From Moraxellaceae bacterium (lineage in GTDB: Bacteria > Pseudomonadota > Gammaproteobacteria > Pseudomonadales > Moraxellaceae), in assembly GCA_024234595.1 (NCBI GenBank), contig JACKNZ010000016.1, positions 37,560 through 101,559 of the forward strand: 64,000 nt of DNA, given 5' to 3'. The notes under the pieces were generated by a model that was not told where the DNA came from, made no database searches, and saw nothing but the letters and a program-made list of their open reading frames with translations. The position numbers and the translations under genes are program-made. Shown here piece by piece: positions 8,865 through 18,382 of the stretch; positions within the stretch are counted from its first letter, which is position 1; each line of letters starts with the position of its first letter.

Positions 8865-9589
8865 GTCTCACCCCATAGAGTCTGGGAACAGGTTCGAACA
8901 CTTCGCTACGCTAAAGCTTCGCTCGTGTACTAAGTCTTAATCCCATAGAGTCTGGGAACAGGTTCGAACATAGAACTGTAACCATTAGATTGTCGATGCA
9001 GCAATGGTCTTAATCCCATAGAGTCTGGGAACAGGTTCGAAACAAATCAACCATAGAGTCTGGGAAAGGTTCAACAACCCGACTGACGTAAGTCTTAATC
9101 CCATAGAGTCTGGGAACAGGTTCGAACCTTGAAGCGTTTTGCCTTAAGGTCTTAATCCCATAGAGTCTGGGAACAGGTTCGAACATAGAACCATAGTTCA
9201 TTGCGCGTCTTAATCCCATAGAGTCTGGGAACAGGTTCGAACCAAACCGTCCGGGTGAAGCTTTATGTTTCGTTGTCTTAATCCCATAGAGTCTGGGAAC
9301 AGGTTCGAACAACCAGACCTTTGCAAAATGTTCTAATTCACACGCGTCTTAATCCCATAGAGTCTGGGAACAGGTTCGAACCTATAACCGTAACAGACCA
9401 TATAACATAGGGGAAGTCTTAATCCCATAGAGTCTGGGAACAGGTTCGAACAGCATCCAACAATTAGACTTTATGCTGTATGGGTGTCTTAATCCCATAG
9501 AGTCTGGGAACAGGTTCGAACCATGAAAACTTACAAACAAACCAAAGAGTTAAGTCTTAATCCCATAGAGTCTGGGAACAGGTTCGAAC
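8865..9589 (-). CRISPR. CRISPR array 1: 12 repeats of 36 bp
   Basis: The plus-strand repeat begins GTCTTAATCCCATAGAGTCT and ends GGGAACAGGTTCGAAC. Nine copies are perfect (starting 8934, 9092, 9149, 9207, 9275, 9346, 9416, 9486, 9554). One has an extra A (9007-9043), one is truncated (about 9048-9075) and the leftmost (8865-8899) is degenerate. Outer spacers are 32-37 bp; those between 9044 and 9206 are only about 4-22 bp. A TCCCA/TGGGA hairpin is in each repeat. I read the array on the minus strand: decay is at the left, the right flank resembles that of array 2, and the 8-nt tag AUUAAGAC is then shared by both arrays. Confidence 0.95.
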
Positions 9590-9744
9590 CGCACCCCCTG
9601 TTTTTTGCTAATAAAATCATGAGGTTACAAGGGGTGTTGGGAAGAAAATCGATTTTGACAATCCGCGCCATGAAACATTCCCGTGGAACATCATAAAAAC
9701 TATCAAAAAGGGGTTTTTAATAGTTTTTTTATTTTATTAAAGAG
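9590..9744 (-). promoter_or_regulatory. Probable leader of CRISPR array 1
   Basis: This AT-rich flank touches the intact right end of array 1. The block TAAAATCATGAGGTTACAAG and following GGGGT resembles the right flank of array 2 (TAAATCAATAAGCTACAGAG then GGGG). TACA begins 37 bp from the last repeat here and 36 bp in array 2. Shared sequence at the same distance from an intact repeat is what is expected of leaders. The promoter hexamers could not be placed with confidence. Confidence 0.5.
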
Positions 9745-9770
9745 CAAAAAAACAAGCATCATCTGCTTGC
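9745..9770 (-). terminator. Intrinsic terminator after cas6
   Basis: On the minus strand, CAAGCA-GATGA-TGCTTG followed by TTTTTTT forms a stem-loop with T-tract about 70 bp after the cas6 stop. It would end the long cmr/cas6 transcript before array 1. Confidence 0.75.
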
Positions 9771-9839
9771 TAAGGGGTGTTCCCAAGTCTTTGACTGTAG
9801 CAAAGTTTAATGCCATTGGCTAGTGTTTTGTGCAGCAAT

Positions 9840-10739
9840 TTAATCGCGATTAATCAGGTATTGCCCCATGCCCATAGTGGCATTTTTGCCTAGATGTATT
9901 AACTCGCCCAAGCTCAACAACAGCGCAAAAAGCGTTAAATCACCTGTGAGAGTTATACTGCCAATTAAGCCATCTAGGTTCATTGAGCGTTGTTGCCGAT
10001 TAGAATAACGGGCTAACGTATCGCGTTTTAGTTGTGTTTGTAGGGTAATGTGCTGTGCTGCCGCTAATAGCGTGGGCATTTGTAGGCTAACAGGCGTGGC
10101 ATGTAATTCGGTCAGTCGTTGAATACGTTTGGCTAAGCCCATGAGCAGAATGGGTGCGCTCAGTTGTTCAGAATGTAGTATGACATGATTTTGATGTTGC
10201 AAGCGTAGCGGAGTCACAAAATTTAAGGTGACTTGATTGCTGTTATTGAGTGGTTTAATAACGGTAAGTTGGTAATGATTAAGTGGGGTTTGAGGTTGAT
10301 ATAACACATGGTCGTTTTGATAGATGCTTATTAACTCCGCCGCACTTTTGCCTTTGCCAAAACCGTCTTGGCAGGCTTTTTGCCATGCAAAGGCGACGAT
10401 TGGCCATTGTTCGATGGCTTTGCCAACGAGCACCATGTCAAAATACCACATACTATTGGCCGCAATATAAGGATTGTTTGAGCAGGGAGCTTTGATGACA
10501 TAAGGGTTAACAAACTGTGCTTGTGCTTGGCTTTGCAAGTGGACGGGTGCTTCAAAAACTTGCGTATAAACGCACAGTTGCGCAAGGGGGCACTGCTGGC
10601 AGCTTGGTAGCTTGGTGGTGCAAGCAACGTGTTTAAGTGCATGACCAAACGCACCACGCAACATAGAGCCTGCATAAGGCGGCAGTTGTAAATCTTGGTG
10701 TTGTTTAACATTAATGCGTAATAAAAGCAGTGGTAACAT
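9840..10739 (-). CDS. cas6: Cas6 pre-crRNA endoribonuclease (zinc-knuckle type)
   Basis: A 299-aa Cas6 of the group that carries a Cys cluster after the first strand. The N-terminus has LPPYAGSMLRGAFGHALKHVAC, then CQQCPLAQLC near residues 48-57, and the C-terminal glycine-rich loop of RAMPs is LGKNATMGMGQYLI at 283-296. It cuts each repeat at the hairpin to leave the 8-nt crRNA tag. It is the only cas6 visible, so it presumably serves both Csm and Cmr. It is the last gene of the cmr operon, 17 bp after CARF-RelE. Confidence 0.88.
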   Translation of the reverse strand: MLPLLLLRINVKQHQDLQLPPYAGSMLRGAFGHALKHVACTTKLPSCQQCPLAQLCVYTQVFEAPVHLQSQAQAQFVNPYVIKAPCSNNPYIAANSMWYFDMVLVGKAIEQWPIVAFAWQKACQDGFGKGKSAAELISIYQNDHVLYQPQTPLNHYQLTVIKPLNNSNQVTLNFVTPLRLQHQNHVILHSEQLSAPILLMGLAKRIQRLTELHATPVSLQMPTLLAAAQHITLQTQLKRDTLARYSNRQQRSMNLDGLIGSITLTGDLTLFALLLSLGELIHLGKNATMGMGQYLINRD

Positions 10740-10756
10740 ACGTGTCTCGATGCGCG

Positions 10757-11857
10757 TTAATGTAAGGCTTTATCTACTTTTTCTAAATAAAAGCTATAAC
10801 CTTCTTTGCGCATAAATATCCGATGATGGTCGTCTAAATCGCATTCCCACAAGCCTTTATGTTGGCTGCCTTGTAATTGTTTGGGGTCTAACGATTTTAG
10901 GGCTAGTTTACAGTCACTTTCGGTATAAACGGCAAGGTTGTCAATACGTTGATTGATAAGGTTAAGCAATTCGGGTGAGCGTCCTTTGGTGCTTGCTTCG
11001 AAGGTGTCGCCCCACGTGACTCGTTCAGAAATACTGGGGTATAAACTTTGTTTGTAGAGTTTGCTTTGACTATTGCGCCATAATAGCTCGCCCCATTCTG
11101 ACAATACGCGTTCTTGGTCAATACTAAACAACAGTAATTCGGGAATAGAGGAGCAATCTTGTGCTGGTACAGGTAAATTAAGACTTAAACGGCGCATAGC
11201 GCGTAGATTTTGTTTAATCACCTGTTCGGCATCTAAGGTCAGTGGCAAACTAGGAATGAGCATTAGCTCACTGCTACCTTCAAATAGGTAAAAAGCATTA
11301 TCGGCATAAATGGTAGATAAGGCTTGTAAAAAGCCATTTAGACCTTTAAAACCACCTGTTAAATTAAAGTTGATGCTATAGCCACTGGCTTTATAACTAC
11401 TGAGTTGTTCGTGTAAGTCTTTGACTAAGCCTGATAGGGCTTGCCTAAAACTACTTAACGAAGCGGTGTGTAAACCTGCTGCCGAGATAATGCTTGCGCT
11501 GTGGCCTTGTTGTTGTAGCCACGTACAAACACTTTGAGCGGTAGATTTGCCCAATGCGGTATCAGTGGCTAATAACAAATACATATCTTGGGTACTGGCA
11601 GGTGTTTGGGGGCGTTGTTGCCAACTTAACAAACCATTGAGTTCGGCACTTAAACGACGTACTTGTTGTTCGTCTGCCGCCAATAGGCTTTGTTGGCGGC
11701 TATTGGCGTGTTGTTGCAGGGTATGTGCTTCGTCGGTAGGCATGACTGACCAATCGCGACTGTTGGCGTGTTTGTTAAGCAAACGGCGTAAATCGTCGGG
11801 GATTCCGCCGTTGGTCAGTAGGCTTGTGCCGCAAGTGGTGAGAATGAGGGAGGGCAT
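10757..11857 (-). CDS. CARF-RelE fusion, cyclic-oligoadenylate-activated mRNA interferase (Cami1-like)
   Basis: A 366-aa fusion. The N-terminal CARF domain has the strand and loop LTTCGTSLLTNGG (6-18) and the ligand-binding NLTGGFKG (165-172). The C-terminal ~90 residues (ERVTWGDTF... NLAVYTESDCKLALKSLDP... HRIFMRKEGYSFYLEKV) look like a RelE/HigB toxin fold. Characterised CARF-RelE proteins cut mRNA on the ribosome when cyclic oligoadenylate binds. The start overlaps the cmr6 stop (TAATG). The catalytic residues of the RelE part were not individually assigned. Confidence 0.8.
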   Translation of the reverse strand: MPSLILTTCGTSLLTNGGIPDDLRRLLNKHANSRDWSVMPTDEAHTLQQHANSRQQSLLAADEQQVRRLSAELNGLLSWQQRPQTPASTQDMYLLLATDTALGKSTAQSVCTWLQQQGHSASIISAAGLHTASLSSFRQALSGLVKDLHEQLSSYKASGYSINFNLTGGFKGLNGFLQALSTIYADNAFYLFEGSSELMLIPSLPLTLDAEQVIKQNLRAMRRLSLNLPVPAQDCSSIPELLLFSIDQERVLSEWGELLWRNSQSKLYKQSLYPSISERVTWGDTFEASTKGRSPELLNLINQRIDNLAVYTESDCKLALKSLDPKQLQGSQHKGLWECDLDDHHRIFMRKEGYSFYLEKVDKALH

Positions 11858-12969
11858 TACAATAATCCTGCCTTGCGTTTTAAGTTATTGATACGCTCTT
11901 TCCAGTTTTTGTTGTCTTTGATGGGTTTTTTGAGCCATTTGGGTACTTGCTCTTCAAACATTGCAATAGCAAATTTAATATCATTAGTATCTGGCCAATC
12001 TTCGACTGTTTTGGCTAATTGAGCAAAGCCCATGACATCTGTACCAGCATTGCCATTTTGCCATGTAGTATTTTGCGACAGCTTAATGACAAACGCTTGT
12101 ATTTGCTTTTGATTATCGCTTAATGATGCCATTGCTTCTTCAAGTTTTGTCGTTTCTTGTTCTTTTTTGAGCTGCTCTTGAGCCTGTTTTTGTTGTTTGT
12201 TGAGTTGGCTATGTAACTCGGTGTTAGTGTTCATAAACCCATAACCAGCCGCTCGTTTGCTACCAATGCCTTGCTGTTGCAGTGTTTTGCTTAACAAGGT
12301 TACCGCTAAATTAGTCCATGCGCTGTCACCTTCTACCACAAAATAAAAGCTACCTTGTACGGCTAATTGCTGATTAGGAATTGGACTGTCAAAATCGGTC
12401 GCTGCGCCATTACCACCATAGTAGTCTTGATGATGAACGGTGACTACTTCGCCCACAAACGGTTTGTGATTGCTTTCGGGTATCCACCATGCATCATGCC
12501 ATACCAAATAGCCTGCACTTTCGTCGGTGTGGGCTTCTTTAGCCAAGTCTTCATCTGCACCAAATAACGCGGCAATGTATTCTTTGCCTAAGCCAATGCT
12601 CTCGGCATAAGCGCGGACTGCCCCTTTAACCGAGGAGCCTGCAATCATCGGCATACCGTAACTATGGTGTACACTAAAGCCAGTTTCTATCCCACCGCCC
12701 GTATTTAAGCCCATCATTAAACGTCCTGTTAAAGACGCGCTTAGGCTCGCAAATTGTCCAACATCACAGGTGACATTGAGCCAACGCTCAAATGCTTTTT
12801 GGTATAAGCTGCAACAATTAACGCCCGTAATTTTGCTAATCAGGCGGTTTTTTTCGGTTTTTTCGCCATCTTCCCACACAGGTAGGCTATGGGTGAGCAA
12901 TAAGCCTGCATGAGCGGATTTTGTGTGTTGCACGGTGTTTTTTAAAGACTCTCTCATTAACGCAACCAT
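11857..12969 (-). CDS. cmr6: Cmr6, type III-B RAMP protein
   Basis: A 370-aa Cmr6, the Cas7-like subunit at the 3' end of the crRNA. The segment GLNTGGGIETGFSVHHSYGMPMIAGSSVKGAVRAYAE spans residues 93-129, and GIGSKRAAGYGFM (near 240) is the glycine-rich loop. The last ~120 residues, after a Lys/Glu/Gln-rich linker (QKQAQEQLKKEQETTKLEEA), form an extra helical extension. AAGGAG precedes the ATG at 12969. It overlaps the next gene by one base. Confidence 0.93.
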   Translation of the reverse strand: MVALMRESLKNTVQHTKSAHAGLLLTHSLPVWEDGEKTEKNRLISKITGVNCCSLYQKAFERWLNVTCDVGQFASLSASLTGRLMMGLNTGGGIETGFSVHHSYGMPMIAGSSVKGAVRAYAESIGLGKEYIAALFGADEDLAKEAHTDESAGYLVWHDAWWIPESNHKPFVGEVVTVHHQDYYGGNGAATDFDSPIPNQQLAVQGSFYFVVEGDSAWTNLAVTLLSKTLQQQGIGSKRAAGYGFMNTNTELHSQLNKQQKQAQEQLKKEQETTKLEEAMASLSDNQKQIQAFVIKLSQNTTWQNGNAGTDVMGFAQLAKTVEDWPDTNDIKFAIAMFEEQVPKWLKKPIKDNKNWKERINNLKRKAGLL

Positions 12970-12970
12970 A

Positions 12971-13318
12971 TCAGTCTCCTTTTAACATGGCTTGAGTGTA
13001 GCGTTTAAGCCATGCGGCGGCTTCTAAGGTTTTGCGTGTGTGCTGTTGGTAATCACGCAGATTGCTCTTAATAACCGTGTCGTGTAGATTTTTTGCATTT
13101 TGCAGCCCCAGTATTTCGGCTAAGTCTTGTAAGTAAGCCTGATGTTCGGCTTTATTTTTGGCTAACAAAAAGCCAATAGACTGTGTTAAGCCACTTTGCA
13201 AAATCATCACAGGAAAGTTAAGGGCAACAGTACGATAGCTTTTCTCGGTGTCTTTACCTTTTTGATGTTCAACTTTGGGATAAGCTGCTTTGGCATATTT
13301 TTGGTCACGGGTTTCCAT
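12971..13318 (-). CDS. cmr5: Cmr5, type III-B small subunit
   Basis: A 115-aa helical small subunit of the Cmr complex (Cas11-like), equivalent to Csm2. Typical features are ETRDQKYAKAAYPKV at the N-terminus and LNFPVMILQSGLTQSIGFLLAK in the middle. An upstream in-frame start exists, but the ATG at 13318 has AAGGAG at good spacing and gives the family's usual N-terminus. Confidence 0.92.
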   Translation of the reverse strand: METRDQKYAKAAYPKVEHQKGKDTEKSYRTVALNFPVMILQSGLTQSIGFLLAKNKAEHQAYLQDLAEILGLQNAKNLHDTVIKSNLRDYQQHTRKTLEAAAWLKRYTQAMLKGD

Positions 13319-13328
13319 CGTATTCTCC

Positions 13329-14177
13329 TTATGCCAATACCAAACGGCACAAACCACGACCTACGGTGTGTTTGCCACCAATTTGCAAGTGGCTTTCGCC
13401 TGTGGGCAAGAGCTTAGACAAGTCTTCAGCACTTTTGTTATGAGTCGCATCGCGTGACTTAGAAACGCCAATCACACCCCACAAGACGCTTTCGGCAGGC
13501 AAGTTCTCTTCTGACCACAACGCGCCTTGTTTTACAATGCGGGTGTGGCGGTCGATACTAATACGCATCCTAACCTCAGTGGCGGTATCTGCCAAAAACG
13601 AAAAAATATCATCAGGCAAAATCACAAAACGTTTAGTAAACTCTGCTTGCCAAGCGGTATCGTTGGGATAAAGTGCAGTGGCAATTTTTGTAGCCCACGT
13701 TTGGGTGTCTGCATTGTTGTTTGCTTTGATGTCTAAATCTTCTAGGGCAACTTTGTCACCTAGTTTAAGCTCTGTTTGCGTGCAAACATTAGCCGTTTCG
13801 GCAGCAGGCACAGGAATTTTATCTTTTAGAGCCATATCGCGTGCATAGTGCTTTAGAATAAAAGGGCAAGTGGCAAAAGCAACTGTGCCAGCAAAAGAGC
13901 GAATCGGTAAAATCAACAAATTAGCGTCACCTACGGCAATGGCACTGGCATGCGCTTCGACCTCGGCTTTGGTGCTTTCGGGGCCAAATAAGGCTTTGTG
14001 GTCTTTGGCATCTATGTTTAACTCATCACGCAATACGCCTTTAATGGCCGAACCAGGCACTAAGGGCAGGTTAGAGGCTTTGGCGCGAGCAATCGGCAAG
14101 TCAACAGTGCCAACACTTTGGCCTGTGCCCACATGTAAAGCAGAGAGAGCGTGCAATAAAAAAGTACGTTGAATCAT
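13329..14177 (-). CDS. cmr4: Cmr4, type III-B backbone RAMP and target-RNA nuclease
   Basis: A 282-aa Cas7-like subunit. The catalytic aspartate is Asp26 in HVGTGQSVGTVDLPIAR, the position known to be required for target-RNA cleavage in Cmr4. PGSAIKGVLRDEL follows near residues 41-53, and GGKHTVGRGLCR is the C-terminal glycine-rich loop. Its stop lies in the ribosome-binding region of cmr5. Confidence 0.95.
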   Translation of the reverse strand: MIQRTFLLHALSALHVGTGQSVGTVDLPIARAKASNLPLVPGSAIKGVLRDELNIDAKDHKALFGPESTKAEVEAHASAIAVGDANLLILPIRSFAGTVAFATCPFILKHYARDMALKDKIPVPAAETANVCTQTELKLGDKVALEDLDIKANNNADTQTWATKIATALYPNDTAWQAEFTKRFVILPDDIFSFLADTATEVRMRISIDRHTRIVKQGALWSEENLPAESVLWGVIGVSKSRDATHNKSAEDLSKLLPTGESHLQIGGKHTVGRGLCRLVLA

Positions 14178-14211
14178 TTGTGGTTATCCTTTTATCTATT
14201 AAATAGTTATG

Positions 14212-15348
14212 TTAGATGGCTTGCCAAGCGGCGGGTAACATTAAGCCAAAACCATCGCATTGTTCTTGTGCATCGTCAGAGATCGGTTTGAGCCATAACA
14301 ATTCTGCTAAGTTATCAGGCACGTTGCCCTCGATGGCAAACCAGTACACAGCACCTGCGGCGACTGCTTTGCGCATGGCTTTGGGCTTCCATTGTGCTAA
14401 ATCCCAACCAGAAATAGGCTGCCAGCGTTCTATGGTAACGGCGCGTAAAGCGAGCTTGAGTGTAGGTAGCAAAGGGCAAGTACCTGTTAAGGTGTTGGCG
14501 TCAATCCACTCTGGCAAATACCCCCGTTTAAAAATAGCAGGCGTTAATAAAGTGAGCTTTATGCCTTTTTGCGCCTTAACTTTTTTTGCCAACTCTTTAT
14601 CAGGTTGTACCGAAGTGGGCTTATCTAATTTAATGAGCCGTGATAAACGTTTTTCTCCGCCCAACGTCACCAAGTCTTGTTTGATGTTTGCATCGGTTTG
14701 TGCCAAAAATCCCAAACGATGTGCCGAATATTGGCGCGTGTTTGCTGTTTCACTCAATGCGGGCTTTAAGTCTAAACCTGATGTTTGAAATAAACGGCCA
14801 TCATCACTGGCTAAGGTGGTATCGTCTAAGGCAACGTGAGTGCGTTGTTCGTGAGCCAAACTTTTAAGGCCATTTTTTTCGATGGTTTCAAAGGGGAGTG
14901 TTTTATGTTGCCACTCTATTAAGTCTTTGAGTGTCCAAAATTGCGCGCCTGTGGTCGGTTTGCCTTTAAGGCTTTTTTCCATTTGAACGGGCAGTAAGTT
15001 ATTAGGCAAGTCACTAAAACAGCCATCGGCAAAAGGTTTGGGGCTCAGTCTTATTAATTCTACTTTATCATCCGTATTTTTGAGATACATAGCATCAGCA
15101 GGCTTAGGAACCAAAATCTCTAGGTTTTTCTCGTCTTGATAACGGACTAACAAAGGCCCATAAACGGCTTGTTGTTTTAAAGATTCATCAAAAGCTTGCT
15201 GATTTTGATCTGCTGTAACAGTACGCAGCATCCCTGCCATACTTGAGGGTAAAGGAAAATTAGCACCATCAGCCGCCGACTGGCTGGCAAAGGGTTTACC
15301 TGACCTAAACACCAAAGGGGCTAAGGGTTCAATCAAATAAGTATTCAT
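14212..15348 (-). CDS. cmr3: Cmr3, type III-B RAMP protein (Cas5-like)
   Basis: A 378-aa Cas5-like subunit that grips the crRNA 5' tag beside Cmr2. The N-terminus YLIEPLAPLVFRSGKPF followed by LPSSMAGMLRTV (near 33-44) is diagnostic for Cmr3. The ATG at 15348 is chosen for its AAGGAG and this N-terminus; a longer reading from 15405 would overlap cmr2. Confidence 0.93.
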   Translation of the reverse strand: MNTYLIEPLAPLVFRSGKPFASQSAADGANFPLPSSMAGMLRTVTADQNQQAFDESLKQQAVYGPLLVRYQDEKNLEILVPKPADAMYLKNTDDKVELIRLSPKPFADGCFSDLPNNLLPVQMEKSLKGKPTTGAQFWTLKDLIEWQHKTLPFETIEKNGLKSLAHEQRTHVALDDTTLASDDGRLFQTSGLDLKPALSETANTRQYSAHRLGFLAQTDANIKQDLVTLGGEKRLSRLIKLDKPTSVQPDKELAKKVKAQKGIKLTLLTPAIFKRGYLPEWIDANTLTGTCPLLPTLKLALRAVTIERWQPISGWDLAQWKPKAMRKAVAAGAVYWFAIEGNVPDNLAELLWLKPISDDAQEQCDGFGLMLPAAWQAI

Positions 15349-15358
15349 TGTTAGCTCC

Positions 15359-17146
15359 TTAATTATTAATATCGCGTGCAGTTTTGGCGGCAAACCAACG
15401 TGCAATAATCAGCTCATTGGATAATTGGTCTAGTTTATTAAAACCAAGTTCGTTGGCTCGCTTTTCTAAGCGTTCGCGGTTTTCTTTAGTGAGCTTTTCC
15501 CCGCCTTGAGTTCGCGCATGTTCTAACATTCGGCTAAACTCGGCTTGTGGAATACCCCATTGTGCTGTGCCTGTTAAGGCAAATTTGGTACGGGCGTGTA
15601 CATTGCGCGTGTCATAGGCAATACGGCTCGGAATGGTTTTGCTACGATAGGCGTCAATCCAGTGCTTAAATGCGTTAAGTGCATCTTCGTCATCCCAACG
15701 TATTCTTAAGTCGGTGGTTGAGCCAGAGCGTACGTCTAAACTAATGCCTAAGGCATTACGTTGCTTATCTTTGGCATAAGTATCACCTTTGGCAACTTTT
15801 TCGGCTTGTTTGGCCAATTCGCGGATATTACCTAATGGTTCCATAATATGGCTAATGCCTAAACCTACTGACAATGTTGGTGTGGTGGCATTTAATTCTT
15901 TTGCTACATCTTTAAGCGCATCATTAAAAGACACACTTAATGCTTTGGCGCATTTTTGGGCAGTACTTAATGGCACAAATGCCAACACATCATCACCGCC
16001 TGCATAAATGGCATGGCCTTCGTGTTCTTGTACGGTTTTTCTCACGCTTTCGGCAAAGGCCGATAATGCTTGAGTAATGGTTTGGTGGGTTTCTTTGCTT
16101 TTGGCGGTATCTAAAAGTTTGCCCATATTGTCGCCATCGGCTAACAGCAACACACCATAAGGGCAGGGGTGTCCGTATTTGCGCCACAAAGGTTTTAGGG
16201 TATCAAGCAATTTTTGTAGGGCTTCGCTACAATTTGCCTCTTTTTTGTTGTCTCTAATGGCAGCTTCTAATCTAAAGGAATAACAAAACTGGGCATCAAA
16301 GGGAAGCTTTTTGTACAGTCCATCATTGCCACTCACACGTGTAGCAAGCTCTAATCCAATTAAAGGCTCATAGGCTTCTTTGAGTGTTTTTAGTTCGTTA
16401 TCCGAGATGTCTTTTAACCAACTATGGGCAGTCACCCGAGAAAATGGCGTAAATTGTTCGGCTTGATTTTTTAAGCCCAAACGTTTAACAACCCCTGCAC
16501 AATCTAATTGCTCAGACTCCGACAAACCTAATTTTAGACGTGCCGTATTGCCTAATTTGTCTTCTTGTAAGACGGTTTCGCGTGCGCCATCTAAAGAGGA
16601 TTTTGGCAACATAAATGCGGTGTCTGTAGCACTGATTGCTGATGGCAAAAAGTCGCGAGTGGCTTTGCGTGCTGCCAGTACACTGCTTGCTAAGTCACAG
16701 GCGGCAGCGTAGTCACGCTCTTTGCTAATAGCTACCCATGCGGCTTGTGCTTCTACATAGTCATCTATTTGTGTATTCCAAATTGAGTCGCGTAAGGCAC
16801 TGGCACTTAACTCTTTTTTGGCTTGTTGGGCAACCTCAACAAAGCGTTTTTGAGCGGCTTCTTTGGCAGACTGAGCAATTTTTTTGACTTCTTGCTCCGT
16901 GTTTGCCGTTAATACCACCTGAATTTTGTTGCCGACCGATAAATCGCTATTGGCTTGTAGAGCTTGTTGTGGGTTTGTAGGGGCAGGAAATATCAGCTCG
17001 GCTTTTTGTTCATAAAGACTTTTGGCGCAAGCTTTAGCCATTTCGGACAATAACCAAGAGCCACTCCATAAATCACGGCTACGACGTGCTGCGGCAATAA
17101 AACCTTGTACGGGGCCAATCGAAATAATGAGGACGTATTCATTCAT
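15359..17146 (-). CDS. cmr2: Cmr2 (Cas10), type III-B, GGDD cyclase without HD domain
   Basis: A 595-aa Cas10. It begins directly with the first Palm domain (IGPVQGFIAAARRSRDLWSGSWL, residues 10-32) and has GGDD at 383-386 (YAGGDDVLAF), so cyclic oligoadenylate synthesis should be intact. There is no N-terminal HD nuclease, unlike Csm1 in the same window; DNA cleavage by this complex is therefore unlikely. LLLADGDNMGKLLD (333-346) is the metal-binding strand that precedes GGDD. Confidence 0.95.
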   Translation of the reverse strand: MNEYVLIISIGPVQGFIAAARRSRDLWSGSWLLSEMAKACAKSLYEQKAELIFPAPTNPQQALQANSDLSVGNKIQVVLTANTEQEVKKIAQSAKEAAQKRFVEVAQQAKKELSASALRDSIWNTQIDDYVEAQAAWVAISKERDYAAACDLASSVLAARKATRDFLPSAISATDTAFMLPKSSLDGARETVLQEDKLGNTARLKLGLSESEQLDCAGVVKRLGLKNQAEQFTPFSRVTAHSWLKDISDNELKTLKEAYEPLIGLELATRVSGNDGLYKKLPFDAQFCYSFRLEAAIRDNKKEANCSEALQKLLDTLKPLWRKYGHPCPYGVLLLADGDNMGKLLDTAKSKETHQTITQALSAFAESVRKTVQEHEGHAIYAGGDDVLAFVPLSTAQKCAKALSVSFNDALKDVAKELNATTPTLSVGLGISHIMEPLGNIRELAKQAEKVAKGDTYAKDKQRNALGISLDVRSGSTTDLRIRWDDEDALNAFKHWIDAYRSKTIPSRIAYDTRNVHARTKFALTGTAQWGIPQAEFSRMLEHARTQGGEKLTKENRERLEKRANELGFNKLDQLSNELIIARWFAAKTARDINN

Positions 17147-17158
17147 GGATAAAAGTCC

Positions 17159-18367
17159 TTATTTGGCAAAATAGTTCAAAAAGGCACTGAGTGCGTCTGT
17201 GCCATTGTTTCGGGCAATAGGTTGCACATTTGGGGCTTGTTCTGCATTCCAATAGCTTGCGTCACGTTTAAAAATTTGTAACCTCAAGTTGTCCACATGC
17301 GTATGTGGTAACAATAATGCCGCCGAAGCCCATCCTCTATCTGCCCTTAAATAGGGTCTTAAAATAACAGGACTTGCCATACGCTCTTTGAGGGAACCGC
17401 CAAGCATAGGTTGTAATGAGCTATCAGAGGGTTCGCCGCGTCCTTGAAAGTGAAAAATGATGGGCAAGCCAAATGCGGCACGAGGAAATAAGTTACCAGC
17501 ACGATGCTGTGGTTCATGTTCAGGTGCGTGACGACCTGCTATACGCCGAATAGCGTCTGGCTCAGGCCATCTACTGCGACCTGGACGATTATGCATTTTG
17601 CCTTCGTTCCGACCAATAGGAGGAGACTGCCTGAAGTCTCGTAATTTGTTGATGGCACTTTTCCAAGCATCAACGGCATTATTTTGTACTTGTTGACGTA
17701 ATATCAGCTGGCATCCTGCTTGTTGAGCTTCGTTAGCAGAAATTGGATTACGAAGATTAGGGGGCGCATCTGTGCCATTGATTTTGATAATCTGAATAGC
17801 ACCTAAACCACGACGGGTACGCGCACCCAAGCCACCAAATTGACCCCACCAACGAATAGCTTCCCATACTTGTTGTTTTTGCTTGTTTTGGATGTGATTA
17901 TCATAAGCGATGTCTAAATGCCAATTAAATCCTGCAGGCACTAAATTATGAGGAATACTCGCATTTGTTTCGTTGTCAGCAGGAAACAAGACATATTTTG
18001 CTCCTACGTCTTTGTGTGAAATAGGCCTAAACGGAGCTGTATAGCTGATGCGCAAAAACACCTTACTCGCCTTAGTTTTATCATCAATGCCCCCCCACAA
18101 GTCGGCTTCGGCTTGGCGAATACTTAAGCCAGCATCCCTTTGCCACAAGTCATCGCTAGAGTTTGTAGCCAACAAACGCCACCAAAAACGCAGTTGGCCT
18201 CTAATACTACTCACACGAATCGGCATCTTTTCATCAACCGTATGTGACACAACGCCGCCGCCATACATAGGCGTCACTAACTGACACTCTAAGGTTGTCC
18301 ACGTTGGTTCTTGAATAGCGTCAAGTGCTTTGTTGGGGTTAAGATGCTCGGGTGGTTTTCTTAACAT
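17159..18367 (-). CDS. cmr1: Cmr1, type III-B RAMP protein
   Basis: A 402-aa Cmr1. It has the family N-terminus (LECQLVTPMYGGGV) followed by the highly conserved IRGQLRFWWRLL (55-66), and FGGLGARTRRGLGAIQI near 175-191 as glycine-rich loop. Cmr1 caps the 3' side of the Cmr complex and helps select target RNA. AGGGATG lies before the ATG. It is the second gene of the operon after the CARF-wHTH gene. Confidence 0.94.
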   Translation of the reverse strand: MLRKPPEHLNPNKALDAIQEPTWTTLECQLVTPMYGGGVVSHTVDEKMPIRVSSIRGQLRFWWRLLATNSSDDLWQRDAGLSIRQAEADLWGGIDDKTKASKVFLRISYTAPFRPISHKDVGAKYVLFPADNETNASIPHNLVPAGFNWHLDIAYDNHIQNKQKQQVWEAIRWWGQFGGLGARTRRGLGAIQIIKINGTDAPPNLRNPISANEAQQAGCQLILRQQVQNNAVDAWKSAINKLRDFRQSPPIGRNEGKMHNRPGRSRWPEPDAIRRIAGRHAPEHEPQHRAGNLFPRAAFGLPIIFHFQGRGEPSDSSLQPMLGGSLKERMASPVILRPYLRADRGWASAALLLPHTHVDNLRLQIFKRDASYWNAEQAPNVQPIARNNGTDALSAFLNYFAK

Positions 18368-18382
18368 GGTTCATCCCTCTGA

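Noticed and set aside
9010..9312. Open reading frame of about 100 codons on the minus strand
   Set aside because: It runs through CRISPR repeats and spacers of array 1; the repeated peptide comes from the repeat itself.
8865..9589. Reading array 1 on the plus strand because the repeat ends in GAAC
   Set aside because: Degenerate repeats are at the left, the leader-like block is at the right, and only the minus-strand reading gives a tag shared by both arrays. Not fully excluded.
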